NCBI RefSeq assembly: GCF_003171675.1
Contig: NZ_QFZQ01000012.1
Coordinates: 62,001-126,000, forward strand
Reading direction: 5' to 3'
Length of the DNA: 64,000 nucleotides
DNA from: Reichenbachiella versicolor
GTDB lineage: Bacteria; Bacteroidota; Bacteroidia; Cytophagales; Cyclobacteriaceae
Shown: positions 18,108 through 27,938 of the stretch, one piece after another
Position numbering within the stretch: the first letter of the stretch is position 1
Layout: each line of letters begins with the position of its first letter
Program-made: the position numbers and the translations under genes
Notes under the pieces: generated by a model
Told to the model about the DNA's origin: nothing
Seen by the model: the letters and a program-made list of their open reading frames with translations, nothing else
Databases searched by the model: none

Positions 18108-19259
18108 ATGAACAATCAACGAAAAAAATTCGAAATCTCCCGAAAAGTAGCTTATCTCAATTGTGCCAATATGAGCCCACTTATGAAAAAGGTTGCTAAT
18201 GCTGGTAAAAAAGGGATTGCTAAAAAGTTCAAACCATATAACCTCACAGGCGACGATTATTTTAATGATCCACATACAGCTAAGAAGTTATTTGCTCAGT
18301 TGATCAATTGTCCTGATTGGAAGCGGATAGCAACAGTAGGATCGGCAGCATACGGAATAGCCGCCGCTGCAAAAAATGTTCCGCTAAAAAAGGGAGAAAA
18401 GATATTGGTAACGGACGAGCAGTTTCCTAGTAATTACTATGTCTGGAAGCAACTGGCTAAAGAGAAGGAAGCAGAAATCGTAGTAGCAGCGGCGCCTGAC
18501 ACTACAGAGAGAAGGGGAGAAAAGTGGAATGAGATCATATTGAATTCCATAGATAGCCAAACAAAAGTGGTGACTATGGGACAAGTTCACTGGGCGGATG
18601 GTACTTTGTTTGACTTAGTGAAAGTTCGTGAGAAATGTGACGAAGTGGGGGCTGCGCTGATAGTCGATGGTACACAAACGGTAGGAGCTTATCCTTTTGA
18701 TGTACAACAGATCAGACCAGATGCCTTGATTGTGCCAGCTTATAAATGGCTCATGGGTCCATACTCAATTGGTTTAGCATATTATGGAGAAATGTTTGAC
18801 AATGGTCAGCCACTAGAGTACCCATGGGTCACAGCCAAAGATGCGGATAAGTTTTCTATGGGAATGGAATATGTCGATGGGTTTAGACCTGGATCGCTTA
18901 GATATGATATGGGGCAAATGAGCAATTTTATTCTCAACCCGATGCTCATACAATCTCTGAAGCAAGTCAACCAATGGACGACAAACTTTATTCAAACACA
19001 TTGCAGTGATATTACCCATGAACCGATCCTTAGACTTAAGGAATTGGGAATGTATATTGAAGATGAAGATAGTCGTGGGCACCATATTTTTGGTGTAAAA
19101 TATCCAGAAGGTACTTTGGATCAACTACAAAAGGCACTGAAAAAACATAGGGTTTTTGTATCGTTCAGAGGGAAATTTGTAAGAGTGGCGCCGCATGTAT
19201 ATAATGATACTCGAGATATGAATAAGCTGATCAGGGCTTTTGAGGAGGTTTATAGTTAA
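18108..19259 (+). CDS. PLP-dependent aminotransferase class V-fold enzyme
   Basis: A 383-residue fold-type I PLP enzyme of the class V aminotransferase (cysteine desulfurase/kynureninase-like) group. The cofactor-binding parts are visible: VGSAAYGI for the phosphate loop (about 78), VDGTQTVGAYPFD with the Asp that contacts the pyridine nitrogen (about 186), and PAYKWLMGP with the Schiff-base Lys (about 210). The reaction cannot be decided; no conserved desulfurase catalytic Cys loop is evident, so a lyase or racemase-like reaction on an amino acid derivative is possible. Its TAA overlaps the ATG of a possible start of the next gene (TAATG), suggesting coupling. Confidence 0.88.
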   Translation: MNNQRKKFEISRKVAYLNCANMSPLMKKVANAGKKGIAKKFKPYNLTGDDYFNDPHTAKKLFAQLINCPDWKRIATVGSAAYGIAAAAKNVPLKKGEKILVTDEQFPSNYYVWKQLAKEKEAEIVVAAAPDTTERRGEKWNEIILNSIDSQTKVVTMGQVHWADGTLFDLVKVREKCDEVGAALIVDGTQTVGAYPFDVQQIRPDALIVPAYKWLMGPYSIGLAYYGEMFDNGQPLEYPWVTAKDADKFSMGMEYVDGFRPGSLRYDMGQMSNFILNPMLIQSLKQVNQWTTNFIQTHCSDITHEPILRLKELGMYIEDEDSRGHHIFGVKYPEGTLDQLQKALKKHRVFVSFRGKFVRVAPHVYNDTRDMNKLIRAFEEVYS

Positions 19260-19351
19260 TGAAAAGGCTAGTAACGTTTTATCGTATGGAGTGGAAAGCC
19301 CTATTTCTACTCTTTTTCAAAACACCTCGTAGTAAGAAGAATCGTTACTCT

Positions 19352-22210
19352 ATGTATATAAAACTGCCTTTAGCTCTACTTTTTATATTCCTTACTACAC
19401 TTACAAAGGCACAACTTCCCACCAGTATTACTTCCACTCTGCCACCTTCTATCAAATGGCAACAGATCAATAGCCCGCATTTCAAGGTTCTTTACACTCA
19501 AGGTAATGAGCATCAAGCTCAAAAAGTGACCAATATATTGGAATGTATCTATGAGCCAGCCTCAAGATCACTAGGTGCCAAACCAAGAAAATTTCCCATT
19601 GTCATACAAAACGAACGCTCCGAGTCCAATGGATTTGTGACTGTAGGGCCATTCAGATCCGAGCTATATTCTACAGCACCTCAGAATTATCTCAGAGTAG
19701 GAAATGATGAATGGCTTGAGCGACTTATAGTCCATGAGTATCGACATATAGTTCAGTTTCAAAAAGCAGTGACTCCATTTAATAAAACAGCTTTCTTTTT
19801 GACAGGAGAATTCGGTGCAGCGTTTTTTGCTGGTATAGCAGCACCTAGTTGGTTTTGGGAAGGTGATGCCGTAGGTATCGAAACGGCTATGGGTAGAACT
19901 GGACGAGGAGTGATTCCGTCCTTCCTGATGGCTTACAAAGCTAACTTGATTGAGAAAGGAGGTTTTAATTACTATAAGCAACACTTAGGTTCATTTAGAG
20001 ATTTCGTACCAAACCATTATGTCACCGGATATCTCATGACCACTCATATGAAAAATGAGTATGGTCAAGATGTATGGGACAAAATCGTCGGTAGAGCATT
20101 TCGATATCCTTATATCCCAGGTGTATTTTCATCATCCATCAAAAAAGCTACAGGTAATTACCTCATTCCAGCTTATAAAGAAATGATGGCGTATCAACGT
20201 CAGATATATGAAGACCAACTCAGTAAAATAGAACCAACGGAATTTGAATTAGTTTCTACTAAGAGGAAAAAAACATTCACAAATTATCAATATCCACAGG
20301 CCGTTTCAGGTAAAATCATAGCGCTAAAGTCTGGTCTAGGAGACATTCGTCAAATAGTCTCTATCGATAATGATGGAATGGAAGAAAAGCTTGTTGAGCT
20401 AGGTGCATATAATGATATCGGCTTCTTGAGTGCCAATGATAAATATATTGTCTGGACAGAGTTTGAATTTGACCCAAGATGGAGAAGTAGAAATTACTTA
20501 ACTATTCGCAAATACAATTTGCAGACGGGTGAACTGATTCGATTAGGCAAAAAGAAAAGATATACCTCTGTATCCCTTTCTCCCGATAGCGAAAAGTTGA
20601 TCGTGACAGAGCAGGATATCTACGGAAGCTCTTCTTTGAAAATTTTGGATGCAGAAACTGGAGAAGTAATCATTGATTTTGAGAATGAGAATAATTACTT
20701 CTATTCCATGCCTTCATTTGATTCGACGGGAGAGAACATTATTTGTCTAATCAGTAAAGAAGACGGTAAGTCAATTATCAAAAAATCTATCAGCTCAGGT
20801 ATCGAAGAAGAGATATTTTATTCTGATAAAGAGAATATTGGAGTGCCGATACAATCAGGCGAGTTTGTATACTTCAATACCAACTATAACGGCATTGACA
20901 ATATCTTCAGAGTGAATATGCAGTCAAAAAACGTTGAGCAAGTCAGTCATTCTAGATTTGGTGCTTTCAATGCCAATATTGACAATGATACACTCTACTA
21001 TAGTGATTATACTGCTGATGGGTTTGAAGTCGTATCTGTTGATCTTTCAGAAATAAAATACACACCAAGAATTCAGGTGAAAAATCTCGTTGTTCCTTTT
21101 GCTCAGAAAATGATTGAGCAAGAGCACATCCACGATATCCTTTATCAATCAGATTCTGTGAAGTATGACTCTGAAAAGTACAATCGCTTATTACATAGTG
21201 TAAGACCTGTTTCTTGGGGTATTGTTGCGACTGATTTTGCCAATACCGTTTCCCTAGGAGTATCTTCTAGAGATATATTAGGAACGTCTGTTATTTCAGC
21301 AGGAACAACTTATAACTATAGCGAGGATACTTGGAGAGGATATGCCAATTACAGCTATCAAGCTTTATATCCATTGATCAACTTTAGAAGTTCCTGGGGA
21401 AAAAGGTCGTTTGAAAATGACTCGATATCTAGAGTCGAATGGAAACAAAGTGGTGTGAGTTTAGGCTTGAGTCTTCCTTTGATTCTTACTAAATCAAGGA
21501 TGTCAAGCTCAGCAAGTATTCGGGTTTCTTCAGGAATTAATAACATATCAGGAATGCCAGAACGAGTCTTTCCATTTAATACTCGAAGAAATGGTTATCT
21601 CAATGTGCTATCTACCTCTGCTTCATATAGTAGAATTAAAAGACGAAGTAAACTAGACGTACAATCGAGATGGGGTCAGACTATTGCTGTACATGCAAGA
21701 CTTACCCCATATGGTGGAGACTATCACAGTACACTTTGGGCGGCAGAATCAAACTTGTACTTGCCAGGTGTTTTCAAACATCACGCTCTGAGCTTGAAAG
21801 GAGGCTATCAATATGAGAATAAGGATAATTATTATTTCTCTATGCCTATTACTTACACCCGAGGCTATAATTATTTTCCTTTTGATCATTTTACCAATTA
21901 TCAAATTAACTATGGTCTTCCTCTCGCACACATGGATTGGCATATTGGACCATTTTTCAATTTGCAAAGAGTCCGAACCAACTTGTTTTATGATCATGGC
22001 TATGGTCGTGTCAATCAAGGAACAGTTGAATACTTTGATAATAGAATACGAAAAGGAACTGTTGAATTGGAATCATTTGGTACAGAGCTGTTATTTAGTT
22101 TCAATATGTTCAGATACCTTCTACAGTTCGATGCTGGGATCAGGTATACCTATTTGAGGAATACCAATACGTCAGAGATATCCCTCGTATTGGGTGGTAT
22201 TAGTTTTTAA
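19352..22210 (+). CDS. Predicted outer-membrane protein with gluzincin-like metallopeptidase domain, TolB-like propeller and beta-barrel
   Basis: From the ATG at 19352 the 952-residue product begins with a clean signal peptide (MYIKLPLALLFIFLTTLTKAQ); an upstream ATG at 19259, preceded by GAGGAGG, would add 31 residues and overlap the aminotransferase stop. Three regions follow: a peptidase-like domain with LIVHEYRHIV (HExxH) and a downstream FWEGDAVGIE that could supply the third zinc ligand; PD40/TolB-like propeller blades such as SLSPDSEKLIVTEQD and SFDSTGENIICL; and a C-terminal third rich in alternating aromatic strands ending in ISF, typical of an outer-membrane barrel. Substrate unknown. 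Its 3' end overlaps the convergent SulP gene by 11 nt. Confidence 0.82.
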   Translation: MYIKLPLALLFIFLTTLTKAQLPTSITSTLPPSIKWQQINSPHFKVLYTQGNEHQAQKVTNILECIYEPASRSLGAKPRKFPIVIQNERSESNGFVTVGPFRSELYSTAPQNYLRVGNDEWLERLIVHEYRHIVQFQKAVTPFNKTAFFLTGEFGAAFFAGIAAPSWFWEGDAVGIETAMGRTGRGVIPSFLMAYKANLIEKGGFNYYKQHLGSFRDFVPNHYVTGYLMTTHMKNEYGQDVWDKIVGRAFRYPYIPGVFSSSIKKATGNYLIPAYKEMMAYQRQIYEDQLSKIEPTEFELVSTKRKKTFTNYQYPQAVSGKIIALKSGLGDIRQIVSIDNDGMEEKLVELGAYNDIGFLSANDKYIVWTEFEFDPRWRSRNYLTIRKYNLQTGELIRLGKKKRYTSVSLSPDSEKLIVTEQDIYGSSSLKILDAETGEVIIDFENENNYFYSMPSFDSTGENIICLISKEDGKSIIKKSISSGIEEEIFYSDKENIGVPIQSGEFVYFNTNYNGIDNIFRVNMQSKNVEQVSHSRFGAFNANIDNDTLYYSDYTADGFEVVSVDLSEIKYTPRIQVKNLVVPFAQKMIEQEHIHDILYQSDSVKYDSEKYNRLLHSVRPVSWGIVATDFANTVSLGVSSRDILGTSVISAGTTYNYSEDTWRGYANYSYQALYPLINFRSSWGKRSFENDSISRVEWKQSGVSLGLSLPLILTKSRMSSSASIRVSSGINNISGMPERVFPFNTRRNGYLNVLSTSASYSRIKRRSKLDVQSRWGQTIAVHARLTPYGGDYHSTLWAAESNLYLPGVFKHHALSLKGGYQYENKDNYYFSMPITYTRGYNYFPFDHFTNYQINYGLPLAHMDWHIGPFFNLQRVRTNLFYDHGYGRVNQGTVEYFDNRIRKGTVELESFGTELLFSFNMFRYLLQFDAGIRYTYLRNTNTSEISLVLGGISF

Positions 22211-23798
22211 TCACTAAGTCAGATAAAGAGTCCAATGACCCTTTTTGATGAAGTCTATCCAAACCCGGTATTTCAACTTGAATATTGCGCTTTGGAGCTT
22301 GCAAATTTTTAAAGTCATCAAGCATCTCAATTACATCTGGGTGAATTGTTTTAGTCTTGGTCGTGTCGATGATCACATGTGAACCACTCTTGAATAAATT
22401 TAGCGTATTCAATATTCCAGCTTTGTTTAAAAAACTGACGTTTTCTGATAATTGAATGTGAATAGGTTCTCCTGATTTTTGACTATCAGGGTCATAGTGA
22501 TATGGAGTTTTGAAATTGATCCATAGAATTTGTACAAATGCGATGATCATACCTAGTCCTATTCCAGTCAATAAATCCGTGAAAACAATACCAATGATAG
22601 TAATCAAGTAAGGGATTAATTGAGATAATCCCTTGTTGTAAATTTCTTTAAAGATCGATGGTTTGGCCAACTTGTATCCTATTACCAACAGTACTGTTGC
22701 CAAACTTGCTAGAGGTATCATATTCAAAATATGAGGGATAATAATCGCACACCCCATTAATAAAACACCATGTACAATGGCTGAAAGTTTAGACTTTGCC
22801 CCTATTTGAATATTGGCAGAACTACGGACAATTACCTGAGTAATAGGTAAGCCTCCAATCAAGCCTGAAACTATATTTCCACAGCCTTGAGCTATTAGCT
22901 CTTGATTCGTCGGAGTGACTCTCTTTTCAGGGTCCAGTTTATCTGTGGCCTCTACACTTAGCAGTGTTTCTAAACTTGCCACCACAGCAATTGTAAATGC
23001 AACTACATATAAATGGAGATTGCCAAGTTGAGAAAAATCAGGGGTCGTAAACTGATCCAAAAACTTTGGAACTGATTTGGCTACTGGAATACTAACAAGA
23101 TGTTCTTCAGTAATGTCGAGACTAGGGATACCGTCAAAAAACCATTCCAATACTACTCCTGCTATCACCGCTACTAACGGACCTGGAATCAACTTTGCAA
23201 AAGATAGTTTCTTGATGAAAGGTTGTTCCCATATTATCAGGATAGTCATACAAATAGCTGTCACGATCATTACCCCAGGAGTGACTGAATCAAGCATGTA
23301 TGCCAATTCACTAAAAGTAGTATGACCATCGGGTTGGATAAAAGACATGTCTCCTTCAGGATCTTTGTCATAGCCTAGCGCATGAGGAATTTGTTTAAGA
23401 ATAATAATTATTCCAATACCTGATAGCATCCCTTTTATGACGGCGTTGGGGAAGTAATAACCTATAACCCCTGCTTTCAGAATTCCGAGTAAAACTTGAA
23501 ATGCGCCAGCTATCACTACAGCTAAGATAAAAATGTCAAATGACCCTAAATCTTCTATAGCACTTAAAACAATGGCAGCGAGTCCAGCTGCTGGACCACT
23601 TACTCCCAGTGATGATCCGCTAATCGATCCGACAATAATACCGCCGATTACCCCAGCAATAATTCCTGAGAACAGTGGCGCTCCTGACGCCAGTGCAATA
23701 CCTAAACATAAAGGCAAAGCCACTAAGAATACCACCAAACTCGCTGGTATATCGTATTTCAGATTGTCAAATAATCCTGTTTTATCGTTTACATCCAT
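22200..23798 (-). CDS. SulP family anion transporter with STAS domain
   Basis: A 532-residue inner-membrane SulP/SLC26-type permease. The N-terminus has DIPASLVVFLVALPLCLGIALASG, the family's first helix, and 10-14 hydrophobic segments follow up to about residue 410, including GVSGPAAGLAAIV. A short cytoplasmic STAS domain closes the protein, with GSHVIIDTTKTKTIHPDV near residue 465. It should carry an inorganic anion (sulfate, bicarbonate or similar) with Na+ or H+; the substrate is not predictable here. No carbonic anhydrase gene is next to it. Confidence 0.92.
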   Translation of the reverse strand: MDVNDKTGLFDNLKYDIPASLVVFLVALPLCLGIALASGAPLFSGIIAGVIGGIIVGSISGSSLGVSGPAAGLAAIVLSAIEDLGSFDIFILAVVIAGAFQVLLGILKAGVIGYYFPNAVIKGMLSGIGIIIILKQIPHALGYDKDPEGDMSFIQPDGHTTFSELAYMLDSVTPGVMIVTAICMTILIIWEQPFIKKLSFAKLIPGPLVAVIAGVVLEWFFDGIPSLDITEEHLVSIPVAKSVPKFLDQFTTPDFSQLGNLHLYVVAFTIAVVASLETLLSVEATDKLDPEKRVTPTNQELIAQGCGNIVSGLIGGLPITQVIVRSSANIQIGAKSKLSAIVHGVLLMGCAIIIPHILNMIPLASLATVLLVIGYKLAKPSIFKEIYNKGLSQLIPYLITIIGIVFTDLLTGIGLGMIIAFVQILWINFKTPYHYDPDSQKSGEPIHIQLSENVSFLNKAGILNTLNLFKSGSHVIIDTTKTKTIHPDVIEMLDDFKNLQAPKRNIQVEIPGLDRLHQKGSLDSLSDLVIKN

Positions 23799-23961
23799 TT
23801 TGTGTAATTGAGTTAATTAGGCAAGAGAGCCTTGTGTGCGGACATCGTATATTGATGTATATTATTATATATTGTTTTACAGCGGATGGTAAGTATAGAA
23901 GCACACTTACTTATCAGTCAGAATATGATATTCTCTACAGTTAATCCTATTGAACGTTTAT

Positions 23962-24297
23962 TTATGACTCTGGAGGAGGGGTAGGAATTTCGAGAGTATG
24001 GATATGATCTATAAAAGCAACATTGGTTTGTATTAGGAGAGGGTCGTTTCTATCAAATAGAAAATTAGATACAGAGTTTACGATTTTGTCTGATTCACTT
24101 TCCTCCGTCTCTTTTTTTTCTTCTTCAGTCTCTTTTTCCCAATTTTCAGATAGCTCTATATCGTCAATTGGAAAATACTCGCATAATCCATTTAGCACTT
24201 TGGTTGATAATAAAACAGCTACTAACAAAGTCATACAAACTATACTTTGTAGCACTGCACGAACGAAATAGACGGTATTGAGATTTTTCTTTTTCAA
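23962..24297 (-). CDS. Hypothetical membrane-anchored acidic protein
   Basis: A 111-residue protein I do not recognise. It has one hydrophobic helix (about residues 12-35), then a highly acidic and lysine-rich stretch ENWEKETEEEKKETEESES (about 51-70), probably helical or coiled, and ends in a proline-rich tail PTPPPES. It lies between the SulP gene (same strand, 163 nt downstream) and the divergent NamZ-like gene. The acidic region is low-complexity, so database matches there would not be informative. Confidence 0.6.
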   Translation of the reverse strand: MKKKNLNTVYFVRAVLQSIVCMTLLVAVLLSTKVLNGLCEYFPIDDIELSENWEKETEEEKKETEESESDKIVNSVSNFLFDRNDPLLIQTNVAFIDHIHTLEIPTPPPES

Positions 24298-24444
24298 CTT
24301 CTAAAGTGTACACTTTGAATAGCTCAAACTGGACAATTGACATAATCAGTAATATATAATATTCCTATCTAATCCAAAATAGAGATTTGACGTTCTGAAG
24401 TAATGTGAAATGAATAAATTGCGGAGTAACTCCCTAAAAAATCT

Positions 24445-25623
24445 ATGCGAAGAGTACGTACTGGACTGAATCAACTGAAGGATTTCGCCCATATGATCAA
24501 AGGTAATGTCGGATACCTCTGTCATGCAGCCTCAATAGATCATGACTACTCACATGGTATCGAAAAAGTTAAGGCCATATTCGGTTCTCGCCTCAAAAAG
24601 CTCTATTCTCCCCAACATGGCATTTTTGCTGACGTGCAGGATAACATGATTGAATCAAATCATTTTCACCATGATTTCTACGATCTACCCGTCTATAGCC
24701 TCTACTCAGAGACTAGAAAGCCTACTTCTGAAATGCTTGAGGGCATTGATCATATCATTATTGATTTACAAGATGTAGGTACTCGGGTATACACCTACAT
24801 CTATACTATGATCTACATGATGGAAGCTTGTAGTGAAATGGGAATCCAGGTCGTCGTTTTAGATCGTCCTAACCCAGTTGGAGGAAAAAGAGTCGCAGGA
24901 AATATTCTTGATCCTAAATTCAGATCGTTTGTAGGCAGATATCCTTTGCCGATGCGACATGGTCTGACTGTAGGAGAGATCGCATTAATGGCTAAAATGC
25001 ACTGGGGCGTGGAATGCGATCTCAAAGTTATCAAAATGAAAGGTTGGAATCGCAGTCAAAATTTTTGGGACACAAAACTTCCTTGGATACTTCCTTCACC
25101 CAACTTGGCTAATGTGGAGACAGCTTATACATTCGTAGCCACTGTACTTTTTGAAGGAACTAATGTTTCTGAAGGTCGTGGCTCTACCAAAAGTCTCGAA
25201 ATAGTAGGTCATCCTAAAATCAAGCATTTAGAATTGGTGAATGAGCTTAACCAAGAATTTCAAAATGATGGATTAAAAGGGTTTGTGCTTCGACCACTAT
25301 CTTTTCAGCCTACGTTTCAAAAACATACAGGTGTTACTTGTCATGGTTATCAAATTCATGTAACGGATTATAAAGAATTTAAACCGTGGTTTGTAGGACA
25401 GGTTTTAATGCAAAAGCTTTATTATCATCTTGGAGATGAATTTAGTTGGAAACTACCACCTTATGAATATGAAGAAGAATTGCTTCCAATAGATATAATT
25501 AATGGTACCGACAAAATCAGAAAATGGATAGAGTCAGATGGTTCGTATGGTGAATTATTGGCCATAGAAAAAGAAGGCATGAATGAGTATCTCATCAATA
25601 GAAAGGAAATCATGATATACTAA
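24445..25623 (+). CDS. DUF1343 protein, NamZ-like exo-beta-N-acetylmuramidase family
   Basis: A 392-residue protein of the DUF1343 family, whose characterised member NamZ removes N-acetylmuramic acid from the non-reducing end of peptidoglycan fragments. Conserved stretches visible are YSPQHGIFADVQDN (about 53), IIIDLQDVGTRVYTYIYTM (about 110), VVLDRPNPVGG (about 143), PMRHGLTVGE (about 170) and LFEGTNVSEGRGS (about 235). There is no signal peptide in the N-terminus (MRRVRTGLNQLKDFAHM), so this copy is probably cytoplasmic, which suits muropeptide recycling rather than periplasmic digestion. It precedes the trehalose synthesis gene by 66 nt. Confidence 0.88.
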   Translation: MRRVRTGLNQLKDFAHMIKGNVGYLCHAASIDHDYSHGIEKVKAIFGSRLKKLYSPQHGIFADVQDNMIESNHFHHDFYDLPVYSLYSETRKPTSEMLEGIDHIIIDLQDVGTRVYTYIYTMIYMMEACSEMGIQVVVLDRPNPVGGKRVAGNILDPKFRSFVGRYPLPMRHGLTVGEIALMAKMHWGVECDLKVIKMKGWNRSQNFWDTKLPWILPSPNLANVETAYTFVATVLFEGTNVSEGRGSTKSLEIVGHPKIKHLELVNELNQEFQNDGLKGFVLRPLSFQPTFQKHTGVTCHGYQIHVTDYKEFKPWFVGQVLMQKLYYHLGDEFSWKLPPYEYEEELLPIDIINGTDKIRKWIESDGSYGELLAIEKEGMNEYLINRKEIMIY

Positions 25624-25645
25624 AACCGGACTATTCAGGAATTCT

Positions 25646-25653
25646 TAAGTTTG
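25646..25653 (+). promoter_or_regulatory. Possible -7 box of the trehalose synthesis gene
   Basis: TAAGTTTG fits TAnnTTTG, 36 nt before the ATG at 25690. The upstream -33 position has no TTG, so this is a partial match. Confidence 0.35.
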
Positions 25654-25689
25654 TACCCAAAGCCCCCTTATTTAAAATAAAATCAAAAC

Positions 25690-27879
25690 ATGTCAGAAAA
25701 AACTAACTCTAAAACAATCATCGTATCTAACCGACTACCTGTAAGGGTTGTAAAAGATGGAGACAGTTTGAGTTTTCAAGCAACTGAAGGCGGGCTGGCC
25801 ACAGGTCTTGGATCTATATACAAGGAGGGTAACAATCTCTGGATAGGCTGGCCAGGTGCTACTTTGACTACCGATGAAGAAAAGGCGACAACTACTAAGG
25901 AACTAGTAGAACAAAATATGAGTCCTGTTTTCTTGACTGAGGAGGACATGGAGCTATTCTACGAAGGTTTCTCAAACGAGACGCTTTGGCCAAATTTTCA
26001 TTACTTCAATCAGTATTCGATATTCAGAGAAGAAACTTGGGAATCATACAAGGCAGTCAATCAAAAGTTTGCAGATGCGATTTTAGAAAAAACCAACGAG
26101 GAGGACACTGTTTGGGTACATGATTACCAGTTACTATTGGTTCCAGACCTATTAAGACAGAAGAACCCTGATTTGAAAATAGGTCTTTTCCTTCACATCC
26201 CATTTCCATCATATGAGTCATTCAGACTGATTCCTTGGAGAAGGGAATTACTGCTAGGAATGTTGGGTGCTGACTTCATTGGTTTTCATACTTATGATGA
26301 TACAAGACACTTTTTGTCTTCAGTCAATAGATTGGCAGGTATTGGCAATGACCATGGAATCATTAAGCATGGGAATAGAAAGATCATGGCGGATGCCCTT
26401 CCAATGGGAATTGACTATGAAAAATATGAAAAAGAAGCTGCTTCTCCGGACACACTTAAGAAGGAAGTAAGCTATAGAACAGCCATTGGTTCCGCTAGAA
26501 TGATGCTTTCTATTGATAGATTGGACTATTCCAAAGGAATTCCTCAAAGGTTGCGTGCCTTCGAGAAGTTCTTGGAGTTGTTTCCTCAGTATCGAGAAAA
26601 AGTTTCTTTGGTGATGATAGTGGTACCTTCTAGATACAATGTAGGTCGCTATATCGAGCTCAAGGAAGAAATTGACCTACTAGTAGGTCGTATCAATGGA
26701 CAGTTTGGTAGGTTAAGTTGGACTCCTGTTCACTATTTCTATAGATCATACCCACTACATGCGCTTTCGGCATTTTATAGAATGGCAGATGTAGGAATTA
26801 TTTCTCCATTGAGAGATGGTATGAACTTAGTATGTAAGGAATACATTGCTTCAAAACTTGATCAAAAAGGAGTTTTGATTCTCAGTGAGATGGCTGGAGC
26901 ATCTAAGGAGCTGTCTGATGCTATTTTGGTAAACCCGAATAATCAAGCACAGCTGATTGAGGCAATGAAAGATGCGCTAGAAATGCCAGAGGAAGAGCAA
27001 GTGAAACGTATGACTGTAATGCAGAATACACTGAGAAGATATAATATATATCATTGGGTGAAGCTGTTTATGAACAGACTGGATCATGTGAAGGAAGAAC
27101 AGGCTGCTCTGAAAACTAAGATCATTGATGAAAAATCAGTGAAGGCAATTACTAAGGAATTCAAGAAAGGTAAAGAGAGATTGATTTTCTTAGATTATGA
27201 TGGAACATTGACAGGTTTCCATCCCGATCCTCAAGCTGCTGTTCCTAATGAAGAATTACATGATATTTTGAGAAAGCTAAGCGCTGATGAAAATACACAT
27301 GTGGTAATCATCTCAGGAAGAGATAAAGACACTCTTCAAATGTGGTTTGATGATCATAGAATGGACTTGATCGGAGAGCATGGTGTATGGTTGAGACAGC
27401 AAGGGAGTGAGTGGGAGACTGTGACTACTTTGACTGATGAGTGGATGCCAGATATCAAAAAAGTATTAGAAAGCTATGTCAGTAGAACTCCTGGGTCTTT
27501 CATTGAAGAAAAGGACTATTCACTAGTATGGCACTACAGAAAAGTAGAGACAGGACTAGGTGAATTGAGAACAAGAGAGCTAACGAGTCATCTCAAATAT
27601 TTGGCGACTAACAAGAACCTTCAGGTATTGGAAGGAGACATGGTTGTTGAGTTCAAAAGTTCGGAGGTCAATAAAGGTAGAGCAGCAAAGAGTTGGCTTC
27701 AAAGATACAACCCTGACTATGTTATGGCAATTGGTGATGATTGGACGGATGAAGATACTTTTATTGCTATGCCAGAGGGTGCGACCACAATCAAAGTGGG
27801 TAGTAGTCAATCAGCTGCTAAGTATAGTATAGAGGGGCCAGATCAAGTTCGCCAACTTTTGAAAACAATTTGTAGCTGA
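25690..27879 (+). CDS. Bifunctional trehalose-6-phosphate synthase / trehalose-phosphatase
   Basis: A 729-residue fusion that makes trehalose from UDP-glucose and glucose-6-phosphate in two steps. The N-terminal GT20 domain (about 1-470) shows SNRLPVRV, EGGLATGLGS, WVHDYQLLLVP, HIPFPSYESFR, IDRLDYSKGI and PLRDGMNLVCKEY, all expected active-site motifs. The C-terminal HAD phosphatase (about 490-729) shows FLDYDGTLTGF (DxDGT nucleophile), VIISGRDKDTL, LIGEHGVWLR and AIGDDWTDEDTF. The OtsA-OtsB fusion order resembles the eukaryotic class II proteins and is known in Bacteroidota. Trehalose probably serves as an osmolyte. The next gene is an MFS permease 59 nt downstream. Confidence 0.95.
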   Translation: MSEKTNSKTIIVSNRLPVRVVKDGDSLSFQATEGGLATGLGSIYKEGNNLWIGWPGATLTTDEEKATTTKELVEQNMSPVFLTEEDMELFYEGFSNETLWPNFHYFNQYSIFREETWESYKAVNQKFADAILEKTNEEDTVWVHDYQLLLVPDLLRQKNPDLKIGLFLHIPFPSYESFRLIPWRRELLLGMLGADFIGFHTYDDTRHFLSSVNRLAGIGNDHGIIKHGNRKIMADALPMGIDYEKYEKEAASPDTLKKEVSYRTAIGSARMMLSIDRLDYSKGIPQRLRAFEKFLELFPQYREKVSLVMIVVPSRYNVGRYIELKEEIDLLVGRINGQFGRLSWTPVHYFYRSYPLHALSAFYRMADVGIISPLRDGMNLVCKEYIASKLDQKGVLILSEMAGASKELSDAILVNPNNQAQLIEAMKDALEMPEEEQVKRMTVMQNTLRRYNIYHWVKLFMNRLDHVKEEQAALKTKIIDEKSVKAITKEFKKGKERLIFLDYDGTLTGFHPDPQAAVPNEELHDILRKLSADENTHVVIISGRDKDTLQMWFDDHRMDLIGEHGVWLRQQGSEWETVTTLTDEWMPDIKKVLESYVSRTPGSFIEEKDYSLVWHYRKVETGLGELRTRELTSHLKYLATNKNLQVLEGDMVVEFKSSEVNKGRAAKSWLQRYNPDYVMAIGDDWTDEDTFIAMPEGATTIKVGSSQSAAKYSIEGPDQVRQLLKTICS

Positions 27880-27938
27880 TGCATAATAGTCCAACCTATG
27901 TCTATTTATTCCGTTATGCTTAGCTAGACATTTCAATA

